64,000 nucleotides of DNA, taken from positions 1-64,000 of the forward strand of contig NZ_FOCO01000006.1 of the NCBI RefSeq assembly GCF_900110135.1. The letters are read 5' to 3'. Made by a program: the position numbers and the translations under genes. A model generated the notes under the pieces. It made no database searches. It had not been told where the DNA came from and saw only the letters and a program-made list of their open reading frames with translations. Numbering within the stretch: position 1 is the stretch's first letter; each line of letters begins with the position of its first letter. This DNA comes from Pseudorhodobacter antarcticus. GTDB taxonomy: Bacteria; Pseudomonadota; Alphaproteobacteria; Rhodobacterales; Rhodobacteraceae. This document shows, piece after piece, positions 17,998 to 26,493 of the stretch.

Positions 17998-18365
17998 GAC
18001 ACTTCCAATGCGCGTTCTGCTCTGGCCTTGAGAGAACAGGGTTGGAGTGTCCGTTTCGCGGCCCGTCTGTGTCAATCAGGGGGATTCTTTGCGGCGAAAA
18101 TGGATTCAACGCCTAGCGGGGCAAATGCGGCGGGACGCCAGATTTGGCCGGATTTGATCGCGATTTGTTTCAATGTATTTCAGTAATTTGTTGTGCCGTG
18201 ATAACAATGTGGCGCAAATAAGGCGAGATCGGGGCGGGGGTGCCTTATTGTGGTCCCGATTCTTGTCGCGGTCTTAAGGGGTTAGCGCACACTTTTAAGG
18301 TGAAACCTTAACTGTGCGCGGCATGCCTGTGCCACAAGATGTAGCGCCTGCCTGTGCCGCAGCCC
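17998..18365. other. Intergenic region between moxR and the acetyltransferase, with a strong inverted repeat
   Basis: About 370 bases without a supported gene. It holds the hairpin at 18285-18319 and a short direct repeat of CCTGTGCC at about 18325 and 18350. Part of it must contain the ribosome binding site and possibly a promoter for the acetyltransferase. Confidence 0.5.
18285..18319. repeat. Long interrupted inverted repeat
   Basis: GCGCACA..TTAAGGT (18285-18301) faces ACCTTA..TGTGCGC (18305-18319): two 7-bp stems separated by an asymmetric 3/1-base bulge, loop GAA. There is no T run on either side, so it may be an mRNA processing or regulatory structure in the moxR transcript rather than a simple terminator. 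Confidence 0.6.
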
Positions 18366-19202
18366 TTAGCGCTGGCCGCGCGCCATGAACGCCAAGCGTT
18401 CAAACAGATGCACGTCCTGTTCGTTTTTCAACAAAGCGCCGTGCAGGCGGGGCAGGGAAACCTTGTCCCGCGCCAGATCTTCGGGGGTCAAATCCTCTGC
18501 CAGCAGTAATTTCAGCCAATCGAGGACCTCGCTGGTGGAGGGTTTCTTTTTCAACCCCGGCGTGCCGCGGATTTCAAAGAATTGTGTCAGCGCTGTGGCC
18601 AAAAGGGCGGGTTTGATGGCGGGAAAGTGGACGCCCACGATTTGGCGCAGGGTGTCAATGTCGGGGAATCGGATGAAGTGGAAAAAGCAGCGGCGCAAAA
18701 AGGCGTCGGGCAGTTCCTTTTCGTTGTTGGAGGTGATTATGACGATGGGGCGCTGGCGGGCCTTGATGACTTCGCCGGTCTCATAGACAAAAAACTCCAT
18801 CCGATCGAGTTCTTGGAGAAGGTCGTTGGGAAATTCGATATCGGCCTTGTCGATTTCATCAATCAGCAAAACCACCCGTTCGGGGGCGTCAAACGCCTGC
18901 CACAGCTTGCCCTTGCGGATGTAGTTTTTGACATCATTCACGCGCGCATCGCCCAATTGGCTGTCGCGCAGGCGCGATACGGCGTCATATTCATAAAGGC
19001 CCTGCTGCGCCTTGGTGGTGGATTTGACGTGCCATTCGATCAAGGGCATCCCCAATGCGGTGGCAACTTGGCGCGCGAGTTCGGTTTTTCCGGTGCCCGG
19101 TTCACCTTTGACCAGCAGCGGGCGTTGCAAAACCACGGCGGCGTTGACCGCCACTGTCAGATCCTCGGTCGCTATGTAGTTGTCTGTGGTGGCAAATTTC
19201 AT
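18366..19202 (-). CDS. MoxR-family AAA+ ATPase
   Basis: 278 residues from ATG 19202, chosen because MKFATTDNYIATEDL is the usual N-terminus of this family; longer starts add an unconserved stretch. Walker A is GEPGTGKTE, Walker B is VVLLIDEIDKAD, sensor 1 is IITSN and the arginine finger region is FLRRCFFH. MoxR ATPases act as chaperones with VWA proteins in cofactor insertion and complex assembly. The VWA partner lies further along the same strand (14779-15963). It is divergent from dksA with 119 bases between. Confidence 0.95.
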   Translation of the reverse strand: MKFATTDNYIATEDLTVAVNAAVVLQRPLLVKGEPGTGKTELARQVATALGMPLIEWHVKSTTKAQQGLYEYDAVSRLRDSQLGDARVNDVKNYIRKGKLWQAFDAPERVVLLIDEIDKADIEFPNDLLQELDRMEFFVYETGEVIKARQRPIVIITSNNEKELPDAFLRRCFFHFIRFPDIDTLRQIVGVHFPAIKPALLATALTQFFEIRGTPGLKKKPSTSEVLDWLKLLLAEDLTPEDLARDKVSLPRLHGALLKNEQDVHLFERLAFMARGQR

Positions 19203-19321
19203 TTGGGGGTTGTGGCCTTTTGCAATATTTATAGGGAACCCTACCTGCGCCATGAAATTGTCGCAACCGCTAGTGACAATGCGCGCAGGTTCCTTTAAGT
19301 GACCGAAAATAGGAGTGCGAA

Positions 19322-19795
19322 ATGTCACAAGCCCCCTTGTCGGTTATGTCCGACCATATGGAGATACACGCGATGAAGGCCGAGTCCTTTCTTCCCGACG
19401 ATTATCGCCCGGCTGAGAGCGAGCCGTTTATGAACGACCGCCAGCTTGAATATTTCCGCCGCAAGTTGCTGACGTGGAAGCAAGATCTGGTGGACCAATC
19501 GGCGGAAACCATTGAGGGTTTGCAGGGGTCCGCGCGGGCGGTGCCCGATATTGCGGACCGCGCGTCCGAGGAAACCGACCGGGCGCTGGAGCTGCGCACG
19601 CGCGACCGTCAGCGCAAGTTGGTATCCAAGATTGACGCGGCGCTGCGCCGGATTGAGAATAACGAATTTGGCTATTGCGAAGCGTCGGGCGAGCCGATTT
19701 CGTTGAAGCGTTTGGATGCGCGCCCGATTGCGACGATGACGCTGGAAGCCCAAGAAAAGCATGAGCGCCGCGAGCGGGTTCACCGCGAGGATTGA
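19322..19795 (+). CDS. dksA: RNA polymerase-binding transcription factor DksA, single-cysteine form
   Basis: 157 residues from ATG 19322, which has AGGAG at good spacing; the more usual first residue is probably Met18 (MKAESFLPDDYRP), an alternative start at 19373. DksA enters the secondary channel of RNA polymerase and works with ppGpp. The coiled-coil tip motif DIADRA is present. The zinc finger is reduced: only one of four cysteines remains (FGYCEASGEPISL), as in zinc-independent DksA variants. The coiled coil spans about residues 36-115. A terminator follows. Confidence 0.93.
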   Translation: MSQAPLSVMSDHMEIHAMKAESFLPDDYRPAESEPFMNDRQLEYFRRKLLTWKQDLVDQSAETIEGLQGSARAVPDIADRASEETDRALELRTRDRQRKLVSKIDAALRRIENNEFGYCEASGEPISLKRLDARPIATMTLEAQEKHERRERVHRED

Positions 19796-19869
19796 ACGGT
19801 TTGCGGGGGCGCGGCGCGCCCTGATTGCAAGGATTGATTGCGGGTTTGCAATCGGTGATGATTACAAAG

Positions 19870-19895
19870 GGCCAGACCTAGGGTTTGGCCTTTTT
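19870..19895 (+). terminator. Rho-independent terminator after dksA
   Basis: GGCCAGACC (19870-19878) pairs with GGTTTGGCC (19882-19890), one G-T pair, loop TAG, followed by five T (19891-19895). Confidence 0.85.
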
Positions 19896-19915
19896 GCATT
19901 TCAAGGATCTGCTGC

Positions 19916-21085
19916 ATGACAGTGACACAGATGGATATCACGGTGCTGGGCGCGGGTGTTGCCGGGTTGGCGGTGGCTGCGGCGCTGGCGCAGCGCGGGG
20001 CATCGGTAACGGTTTTGGAACAGGCCGATGCTGTGCGCGAGGTGGGTGCGGGGTTGCAAATCTCGCCCAATGGGGCAGTGGTGCTGGAGGCGTTGGGGCT
20101 GGGGGATGCGGTGCGGGCGGTGTCGATGCCCGCGCAGGCCGTGCATTTGCGCGATGGGTACAGCGGAGATTCGGTGACGCGACTGGAATTGTCGCGAAAC
20201 GGGCAGCAGTTCCATTTGATGCATCGTGCGGATTTAATTGAGGTGTTGCGGGCGGGTGCGTTGGCGGCGGGGGTGGAGTTGCAATTGTTGCAGCGCATTG
20301 ACGCGGTTGATCTGTCGGGCGATGCGCCGCGCTTGGTGACGGCCCAAGGGGCTGCGCGCGGTGCGGGGTTGGTGATTGGCGCGGACGGGCTTCATTCAAA
20401 GGTGCGCGCGGCGTTGAACGGGGCGGCGGCGCCGTTTTTCACCAATCAGGTGGCGTGGCGGGCGTTGATCCCTGCGGTGCCCGGCGATGTGGTTGAGGCG
20501 GAGGTGCATATGGGCACGGGCCGCCATTTGGTCAGTTATCCGCTGCGGGGCGGGACCATGCGCAACATTGTGGCCGTGGAGGAGCGGCGGCAATGGGTGG
20601 AAGAAAGCTGGGCCCTGCGCGACGATCCGTTGGAAATGCGATTGGCGTTTGAAGGGTTTTCACCGCGCGTGCAATGGTGGTTGGCGCAGGTGGAGGATGT
20701 GGGGCTGTGGGGGCTGTTTCGGCACCCGGTGGCCCAGCGGTGGCATGGTGGCGGCGCTGTGATTTTGGGCGATGCGGCGCATCCGACCCTGCCGTTTTTG
20801 GCGCAAGGGGCCAACATGGCGTTGGAGGATGCGTGGGTTTTGGCCGAATGTCTGGACAGTTTGGGGGTTGATCGCGGGTTGGCGGCCTATCAGGCGGCGC
20901 GGCAGCATCGCTGTGCGCGGATTGTGGAGGCGGCGAATGGCAATGCGCGGGCCTACCATTTGGGCGCCCCGTGGCGGGGTGTGGCGCATTTGGGGTTGAA
21001 GGCGTTGGGTAAGGTCGCGCCGGGGCTGGCGCTGCGGCGGTACGATTGGATTTATTCCCACGATGTGACGGCGTCAGGCCGCTAG
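19916..21085 (+). CDS. FAD-dependent monooxygenase (salicylate hydroxylase-like)
   Basis: 389 residues; ATG 19916 has AAGGAT seven bases upstream. It belongs to the single-component flavin aromatic hydroxylases that use NAD(P)H and O2 in the cytosol. Seen: dinucleotide-binding VLGAGVAGLAVAAALAQRG, the GADGLHSKVR (DG) motif, and the second FAD motif ILGDAAHPTLPFLAQGAN. Substrate cannot be told from sequence; salicylate, 3-hydroxybenzoate and 6-hydroxynicotinate enzymes are all relatives. No ring-cleavage genes are adjacent. The 3' end overlaps the convergent exonuclease III gene by 12 bases. Confidence 0.88.
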   Translation: MTVTQMDITVLGAGVAGLAVAAALAQRGASVTVLEQADAVREVGAGLQISPNGAVVLEALGLGDAVRAVSMPAQAVHLRDGYSGDSVTRLELSRNGQQFHLMHRADLIEVLRAGALAAGVELQLLQRIDAVDLSGDAPRLVTAQGAARGAGLVIGADGLHSKVRAALNGAAAPFFTNQVAWRALIPAVPGDVVEAEVHMGTGRHLVSYPLRGGTMRNIVAVEERRQWVEESWALRDDPLEMRLAFEGFSPRVQWWLAQVEDVGLWGLFRHPVAQRWHGGGAVILGDAAHPTLPFLAQGANMALEDAWVLAECLDSLGVDRGLAAYQAARQHRCARIVEAANGNARAYHLGAPWRGVAHLGLKALGKVAPGLALRRYDWIYSHDVTASGR

Positions 21086-21853
21086 ATCAATCCAGACGGG
21101 GACATGATCGGAGGGTTTTTCGCCCGCGCGCACCTCTTTATCAATCTGGCAATCGCGCAGCAGGTCGGCGGCTTGGGGCGACAGCAGCAGGTGGTCGATG
21201 CGGATGCCGTTGTTCTTCTCCCACGCGCCGGCCTGATAATCCCAAAAGCTGTATTGGCCGGGGGATTGGTTGCGGGCGCGGAACGCATCTGTCAGGCCAA
21301 GGTTCACGATGCGGCGGTAGGCGGCGCGGGTGGCGGGCAGGTATAGCGCGTCATCGGTCCAGGCCATGGGGTTGGCGGCATCTTCAGCCTGGGGGATGAC
21401 GTTGTAATCGCCTGCGATCACCAGCGGTTCCTCGGTCAGCAACAGGTCGTGGATGCGGGTTTCCATGCGGGCCATCCACGCCAGTTTATAGTCGTATTTC
21501 GGCCCCGGCGTGGGGTTGCCGTTGGGCAGATAGAGGCCACACAGGCGGATGGGGCGGTTGCCCATCACCGTTGCCTCTATCCAGCGGGATTGTTCATCGC
21601 TGTCGTCGCCGGGCAGGCCGCGGATAATATCCTCTAGCGGCAGGCGGGACAGAATGGCGACCCCGTTGAAGCCTTTTTGACCATGGGTTTCAACGCGGTA
21701 GCCCATATCCTCAAACACTTCGCGCGGGAAGGTTTCATCGACGGATTTGATTTCTTGCAAAGCCACAGCATCGGGTTTCGCCGCCTCCAGCCAGCGGGGC
21801 AGGGCGTCGATGCGGGCTTTGATGCCGTTGATGTTGAAGGTGGCGAGTTTCAT
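21074..21853 (-). CDS. xth: Exodeoxyribonuclease III (AP endonuclease)
   Basis: 259 residues of the Xth/APE1 endonuclease-exonuclease-phosphatase fold, acting in base excision repair. Conserved blocks: KLATFNINGIKAR, LQEIKSVDETFP (metal Glu), VAILSRLP, LYLPNGNP, GDYNVIPQAED (catalytic Asp and Asn), and the C-terminal RIDHLLLS and SDHVPVWIDL (catalytic Asp-His). ATG 21853 follows AAAGG. It is transcribed with or after erpA, 58 bases upstream. Confidence 0.96.
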   Translation of the reverse strand: MKLATFNINGIKARIDALPRWLEAAKPDAVALQEIKSVDETFPREVFEDMGYRVETHGQKGFNGVAILSRLPLEDIIRGLPGDDSDEQSRWIEATVMGNRPIRLCGLYLPNGNPTPGPKYDYKLAWMARMETRIHDLLLTEEPLVIAGDYNVIPQAEDAANPMAWTDDALYLPATRAAYRRIVNLGLTDAFRARNQSPGQYSFWDYQAGAWEKNNGIRIDHLLLSPQAADLLRDCQIDKEVRAGEKPSDHVPVWIDLAA

Positions 21854-21911
21854 GGCATGGCCTTTGGTTTGGTTGTGCTGGTTGTAGGCGGGCCGCGCCG
21901 GGGTCGCAAGC

Positions 21912-22244
21912 TTACATGGAAAATGAGATACCGCAGCCGCACGAACTGCTGGCGTTGGGGTTTTCGATGGTGAACCGCGCGCCGATCAATTCCTCGGAGT
22001 AATCAATCACGGCATTGGCGAGGAACGGCATGGATATGGCATCGACCAGCACTTTCATCCCGTCTTTTTCAAACACGGTATCATCGGCGGCAGGGTCGTC
22101 CAGTCGGATATCGTATTGAAAACCCGAACACCCGCCGCCATCGACGGCGACGCGCAGGGCTTTCACCTCGCCCGCGTCCTCCGCGATTTCGGCGAGGCGG
22201 GCAAAAGCGCGGTCGGTCACGCGGGGGGGAAGGATCAGGGTCAT
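21912..22244 (-). CDS. erpA: Iron-sulfur cluster insertion protein ErpA (HesB/IscA family)
   Basis: 110-residue A-type carrier that holds and passes Fe-S clusters. The three ligating cysteines are present: VDGGGCSGFQY and the C-terminal SSCGCGISFSM. ATG 22244 follows AAAGG; the upstream extension to 22328 runs into the promoter of the divergent dGTPase gene. IscA and ErpA are hard to tell apart; the name is by similarity to the rhodobacterial ErpA type. Confidence 0.92.
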   Translation of the reverse strand: MTLILPPRVTDRAFARLAEIAEDAGEVKALRVAVDGGGCSGFQYDIRLDDPAADDTVFEKDGMKVLVDAISMPFLANAVIDYSEELIGARFTIENPNASSSCGCGISFSM

Positions 22245-22390
22245 GGCGGGGCCTTTGGTTGGCTGCAGTTGGTTCCAATATAGGGCGGAGGCGGCAATGT
22301 CACAAGGCGTGTGCGTGGTGGGTGCCATTGTGGGAAATATCGCTTATAGATGGGCGTGATAGCCGCCACGCGCGGCGCAAAAGGCTAGAT

Positions 22391-23560
22391 ATGATGCTTG
22401 CACCCTTTGCCTGCCACCCTGAGGAGACGCGCGGACGTTTGCACGAGGAACGGATGTCGTCGTTTCGGTCGCCGTTTCAGCGCGACCGCGACCGGATTAT
22501 CCATTCATCGGCGTTTCGCAGGTTAAAGCATAAAACCCAAGTGTTTGTGGAACATGAGGGCGATTATTACCGCACGCGCCTGACCCATTCGATTGAGGTG
22601 GCGCAGGTGGCGCGCACGATTTCTGGCGTTTTGGGCTTGAACACCGATTTGGCGGAAGCGATTGCGCTGGCGCATGACCTTGGGCACACGCCGTTTGGCC
22701 ATACCGGAGAGGACGCGCTGGCCGAGTTGATGGCGCCGTTTGGCGGGTTTGACCACAACGCGCAGGCCATTCGAATCGTCACCCGGTTGGAGCGCCATTA
22801 CGCCGATTTTGACGGGTTGAACCTGACATGGGAGGCGCTGGAGGGCATCGCCAAGCACAATGGCCCGGTGGTGGCAGGCGTGGGCGAGGTGTTGCCCTAT
22901 GCATTGACGGAGGCGAATGCGGAGTGGGATTTGGAATTGCACACCTTTGCCAGTGCCGAGGCGCAGGTGGCGGCGATTGCCGATGATATCGCTTATTCCC
23001 ACCATGATTTGCATGATGGTTTACGGTCTGGCCTGTTTGATGAGGCCGATTTGATGGCGCTGCCCGTGACCGGCCCTGCCTTTGCGGCGGTGGATGCGCT
23101 GTATCCCGGTTTGGACAAAATGCGAAGGCGACATGAGGCGTTGCGCCGGGTGTTTGGCCGGATGGTGGAGGATGTGATCGCCGTGGCGCGCATCCGGCTG
23201 GACGCGGCGAAACCGCAATCGGTGCATGATATTCGTGGGATGGATGGGACGGTTATTCGATTCTCCAAACCCTTGTTTCAGGAATTAAAGGCGATCCGGT
23301 CGTTTTTGTTCACCCGCATGTACCGCGCGCCATCGGTTATGGTGGAACGCGCGCGGGTGACAGCGGTGGTGCGCGATTTGTTTCCGTTGTTCATGGCGCA
23401 GCCCGAATTGCTACCCGAAGAATGGCGCGATGATGTGCTTGCGGCGGACACGCATCAATTGCTGGCGCGGATTGTGGCGGATTATGTGGCGGGCATGACC
23501 GACCGTTTTGCGCTGCAAGAACATGCGCGGTTGTTTCAATCCGCGCCGCCTGTGCGGTGA
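22391..23560 (+). CDS. Deoxyguanosinetriphosphate triphosphohydrolase-like protein
   Basis: 389-residue HD-domain enzyme that hydrolyses dNTPs to nucleosides and triphosphate. The start is ATG 22391 after AAGG; the frame upstream is unconserved. Conserved: SSFRSPFQRDRDRIIHSSAFRR at the N-terminus, first metal His in RLTHSIEVAQVA, HD motif in ALAHDLGHTPFGHTGE, and AYSHHDLHDGL. Length fits the shorter dgt type 2 class common in alphaproteobacteria. Confidence 0.95.
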   Translation: MMLAPFACHPEETRGRLHEERMSSFRSPFQRDRDRIIHSSAFRRLKHKTQVFVEHEGDYYRTRLTHSIEVAQVARTISGVLGLNTDLAEAIALAHDLGHTPFGHTGEDALAELMAPFGGFDHNAQAIRIVTRLERHYADFDGLNLTWEALEGIAKHNGPVVAGVGEVLPYALTEANAEWDLELHTFASAEAQVAAIADDIAYSHHDLHDGLRSGLFDEADLMALPVTGPAFAAVDALYPGLDKMRRRHEALRRVFGRMVEDVIAVARIRLDAAKPQSVHDIRGMDGTVIRFSKPLFQELKAIRSFLFTRMYRAPSVMVERARVTAVVRDLFPLFMAQPELLPEEWRDDVLAADTHQLLARIVADYVAGMTDRFALQEHARLFQSAPPVR

Positions 23561-23566
23561 TGGGGA

Positions 23567-24031
23567 TTAAGTGTCGCGGCGTGCGGCGGTCAGCCAGATT
23601 AGCATCAGGGCCAGTGACAACAGGCCGTTCCAAGATGCCATTGACAGGCCAAACATTTCCCATGCGACAACGTCGCAGCGGACGGGGGCTGCGATGGTAA
23701 TGGCGGGATTGAGCAGATCATCCATGCTGAGCCCCGCGATGGAGTTGCCAGAGCAAGAGGCAAGCCCGTCCCACCACAGGCGTTCCACCCCGGTGTGAAA
23801 CAGTGCGATGCCCGCCGAGGCGAGGGCTGCGAGGCCGCCGAGCAAGGGCAGGGCGCGCCAACCCGTGATCAGGGCCAAAATGCCAATCACCACGGCGGCC
23901 GCATGGGGCCAGCGTTGCCAGATGCACAGGGTGCAAGGATACATGCCGCCGATATATTGGAACGCAAACGCGCCGATCAGCAGGCACGCCGAGCCGAGCA
24001 TCGCCGTGAGGATGAGGTGGGTGCGCGACAT
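23567..24031 (-). CDS. dsbB: Disulfide bond formation protein B
   Basis: 154-residue inner membrane protein with four predicted helices that reoxidises DsbA and passes electrons to quinone. The first redox pair is CTLC (MYPCTLCIWQRWPHA); the second pair is in ASCSGN and VRCDVV. Its ATG overlaps the TAA of the preceding YqaA-like gene by one base. The length is short of the E. coli protein but usual for alphaproteobacteria. Confidence 0.92.
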   Translation of the reverse strand: MSRTHLILTAMLGSACLLIGAFAFQYIGGMYPCTLCIWQRWPHAAAVVIGILALITGWRALPLLGGLAALASAGIALFHTGVERLWWDGLASCSGNSIAGLSMDDLLNPAITIAAPVRCDVVAWEMFGLSMASWNGLLSLALMLIWLTAARRDT

Positions 24032-24609
24032 TACATAAACCTTATGGCAGCAAATCCGGCGATCAATATCACGACCGCCAAGGTGAACATAAGGCCCAAA
24101 CGCCGTTCGATAAAGTCACGGATCGGTGTGCCGTAGCGGTATAGTAGGGCCGCGATGAGGAAAAACCGCAAACCGCGCGCGACCACGCTGGCTGCCATGA
24201 ACACCGGCAGCGACAGGCCTGTGGCGCCTGACAGGATGGTGATAACCTTATACGGGAACGGGGTGATGCCCGCGATCAGCACGGCCCACGCTCCGTAGGC
24301 GTTGTAGCGGTCTGTGAAGGTCGTGAAGTTGTCGGTTTTGCCATAAAACTCCAGCACTGGCAGGCCGATGCTGTCGAAAAACGCCGCCCCGATATAATAG
24401 CCGAACGCCCCGCCCAGCACAGAGGCGACGGTGCAAACCCCTGCGATAAGGAACGCGCGGCGGGGGGCGGCGATGATCATAGGGATCATCAAAATATCGG
24501 GGGGGATGGGAAAGACAGAGCTTTCGATGAAGGCAACAAAGGCAAGGGCCCAGAGGGCGTGGCGCGACCCTGCAAGGCCAAGCGTCCAGTCGTATAATGC
24601 GCGGATCAT
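24031..24609 (-). CDS. YqaA-family (DedA-like, VTT domain) membrane protein
   Basis: 192 residues with the VTT fold: IESSVFPIPPDILMIPM near the N-terminus, GYYIGAAFFD, and the conserved arginine/glycine region PFPYKVITILSGATGL. Predicted inner membrane protein of the group annotated YqaA; related to lipid-moving DedA proteins but a separate branch from the two others in this window. It is translationally coupled to dsbB. Confidence 0.9.
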   Translation of the reverse strand: MIRALYDWTLGLAGSRHALWALAFVAFIESSVFPIPPDILMIPMIIAAPRRAFLIAGVCTVASVLGGAFGYYIGAAFFDSIGLPVLEFYGKTDNFTTFTDRYNAYGAWAVLIAGITPFPYKVITILSGATGLSLPVFMAASVVARGLRFFLIAALLYRYGTPIRDFIERRLGLMFTLAVVILIAGFAAIRFM

Positions 24610-24758
24610 CGGGCCTGTCCTGTTGTTTGGCGTGTTGCATCATGCAGGGATGGGGCCGTCAAGGGGACAAAGGGGTAAGGCGTGCATCCAAATGGGGACA
24701 AACGCCCTTTGTGATGCGCCGCAGTTGCGGTAAAATGGGCAAAACGGGGGGCGTTTAT

Positions 24759-25544
24759 ATGCAGTGGCGAGGGCGGCGGGAAAGCCGGAATGTGGAGGAT
24801 CGGCGCGCGCGGTCTGGTGTGGGGCGTGCGGGCGGTGTGGGGGGCGTGGGCCTGCTGGCGGTGCTGGTGGTCGGGTATTTCCTGGGAATTGATGTGACGC
24901 CGTTGCTGCAAGACCAAGGGCGCACACAGATCAGCGCGCCGATCACACCTGCGGATGAGGCGGCGGGGCAGTTCGTATCCGTCACGCTGGCCGATACGGA
25001 GGAGGTGTGGGCGCATGTGTTTCGTGACCAGTTGAACCGCACCTATACCCCCGCCACGCTGGTGTTGTTCAAAGGGGCCACCGCGTCGCCTTGTGGTGGG
25101 GCGAATGGCGCGTCGGGGCCGTTTTACTGTCCGGGCGATAAAAAAGCCTATTTGGACACCGATTTCTTCGTGACGCTGGAACGCCAGCTGGGGGCCAAGG
25201 GCGATTTTGCGGCGGCCTATGTCGTGGCGCATGAAATTGCCCATCATGTGCAAAACGAATTGGGGATTTTGGCGCGGGCGAATGAAGTGCGCGCCACGGC
25301 GTCACAGGCGCAAAGCAACGCGATTTCGGTGCGCATCGAATTGCAGGCGGATTGTTTTGCAGGGATTTGGGCACGGTTGGCCGAAGATAAATTCGGTGCC
25401 ATCGAGCCGGGTGACTTGGAGGAGGCGGTGAACGCCGCGCGCCAGATTGGCGATGACACGTTGCAGCGCAATGCGGGCCAGCGGCCCAATCCGCACAGCT
25501 TTACCCACGGCACATCGCAGCAGCGGTCGCAGTGGTTTGTGTAG
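24759..25544 (+). CDS. Neutral zinc metallopeptidase (YpfJ family)
   Basis: 261 residues from ATG 24759. N-terminal arginine-rich cytosolic segment, one Gly/Val-rich membrane helix (GVGGVGLLAVLVVGYFLG), then a periplasmic peptidase domain with HExxH in VVAHEIAHHVQNELG and a downstream acidic ligand in LQADCFAGIWA. Family length and order fit YpfJ. A G-rich stretch (GGGGGGCG) 7-14 bases upstream may serve as ribosome binding site. Substrate unknown. Confidence 0.9.
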   Translation: MQWRGRRESRNVEDRRARSGVGRAGGVGGVGLLAVLVVGYFLGIDVTPLLQDQGRTQISAPITPADEAAGQFVSVTLADTEEVWAHVFRDQLNRTYTPATLVLFKGATASPCGGANGASGPFYCPGDKKAYLDTDFFVTLERQLGAKGDFAAAYVVAHEIAHHVQNELGILARANEVRATASQAQSNAISVRIELQADCFAGIWARLAEDKFGAIEPGDLEEAVNAARQIGDDTLQRNAGQRPNPHSFTHGTSQQRSQWFV

Positions 25545-25665
25545 GGATATCAATCGGCTGCGCTGCCAGCGTGCGATACGTTTTCAGCAAATTCGCTTTA
25601 GCGTGAAAAACCCGCAAACAGCCAATTGACGCGCCCGCAAAGGCGGGTTACATGGCACCCACTGG

Positions 25666-25749
25666 GCCCGAGTGGCGGAATGGTAGACGCAGGGGATTCA
25701 AAATCCCCCGTCGCAAGACGTGGGGGTTCGAGTCCCTCCTCGGGCACCA
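25666..25749 (+). tRNA. tRNA-Leu (anticodon CAA)
   Basis: Acceptor arms GCCCGAG (25666-25672) and CTCGGGC (25739-25745) pair fully, followed by discriminator A and encoded CCA (25747-25749). The anticodon stem GGGGA/TCCCC encloses loop TTCAAAA with anticodon CAA at 25699-25701, reading UUG. A long variable arm (CGTCGCAAGACG) and T arm GGGGGTTCGAGTCCCTC mark it as a class II leucine tRNA. Complete and apparently functional. Confidence 0.97.
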
Positions 25750-26493
25750 GTGTATTTTTAGCGGCGGCTGCACATTCCAATTCCCTAAAATTTGTCTTGA
25801 ATGATTCGCACGGTTTTGAGCGATTTTTTTCAAAATGCGCGCTTTTCCGGGTTATCGCAGCTATTGGCGCTGATCTGGCAGAAATTGGGTTTGACCCGGC
25901 GGTCGGTGGCGAAAAATAAATCAGCACTGGTTAACCGCCGAATCGTGTTGGCTCGCGTTTCCGTGATCGAAACAGTGAAGGTTCGAAAAGGGAAAGCTGC
26001 TGGGGAATCGCTTGTCTTTATCGAACAATCCTAGCTTTTTAGACAGGTTGCGTTTGGTTTTTGGAAACAACGAGCCCTGTGCGCTTTTGGGCTTAAGATG
26101 GTTAATGCGCTGATTTTGCGGTGAAGTACCTGATTATTCCCCCCCCCATCCCTGTGAATTTCACTTTCACCAATGCGCAAGGACATGTATCAAAGGGAGG
26201 TCCCATCTGGGAGGGATATGGCCGTGGGGGCGGTCGAGAAGAGTGGTGCGTGTAAGGAGTGTTCTTTGCGCGCTGTGCTGTGGATGCTGCCAATGCCAAA
26301 CCTAGGTTTCGCTGCTGCAAAGGCTGCTTGTGCGTCTTTGCTGCTGGTATTTTCACCTACTCCATCGAATTGGCTTCGTTGTAGCGCTGGGTCCGAATTT
26401 TCCGGCGCGCGCTGAGCTTGCGGCGGTCTGGCCGCGTTTGATGGGTGACTTTGGCGTGAACGCCGATGTCTCTGCTGTAGTGAGGAATTTGAA
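25750..26493. other. Long intergenic region upstream of the first RTX-Hint gene
   Basis: 744 bases, more A/T-rich than the neighbours, with no supported gene. A 77-codon frame at 25801-26034 has no ribosome binding site or family features. A run of nine C lies at 26139-26147, next to the small palindrome GTGAATTTCAC. The last part must hold the promoter and leader of the RTX gene; the position behind a tRNA gene would suit an integration site, but no repeat of the tRNA 3' end is seen in this window. Confidence 0.5.

Noticed and set aside
25666-25749. tRNA-Leu as integration site of a mobile island carrying the RTX pair
   Set aside because: No integrase and no second copy of the tRNA 3' end in the window; only the position is suggestive.
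25801-26034. 77-codon frame after tRNA-Leu
   Set aside because: No ribosome binding site, no family resemblance and no neighbouring signal; kept as non-coding.
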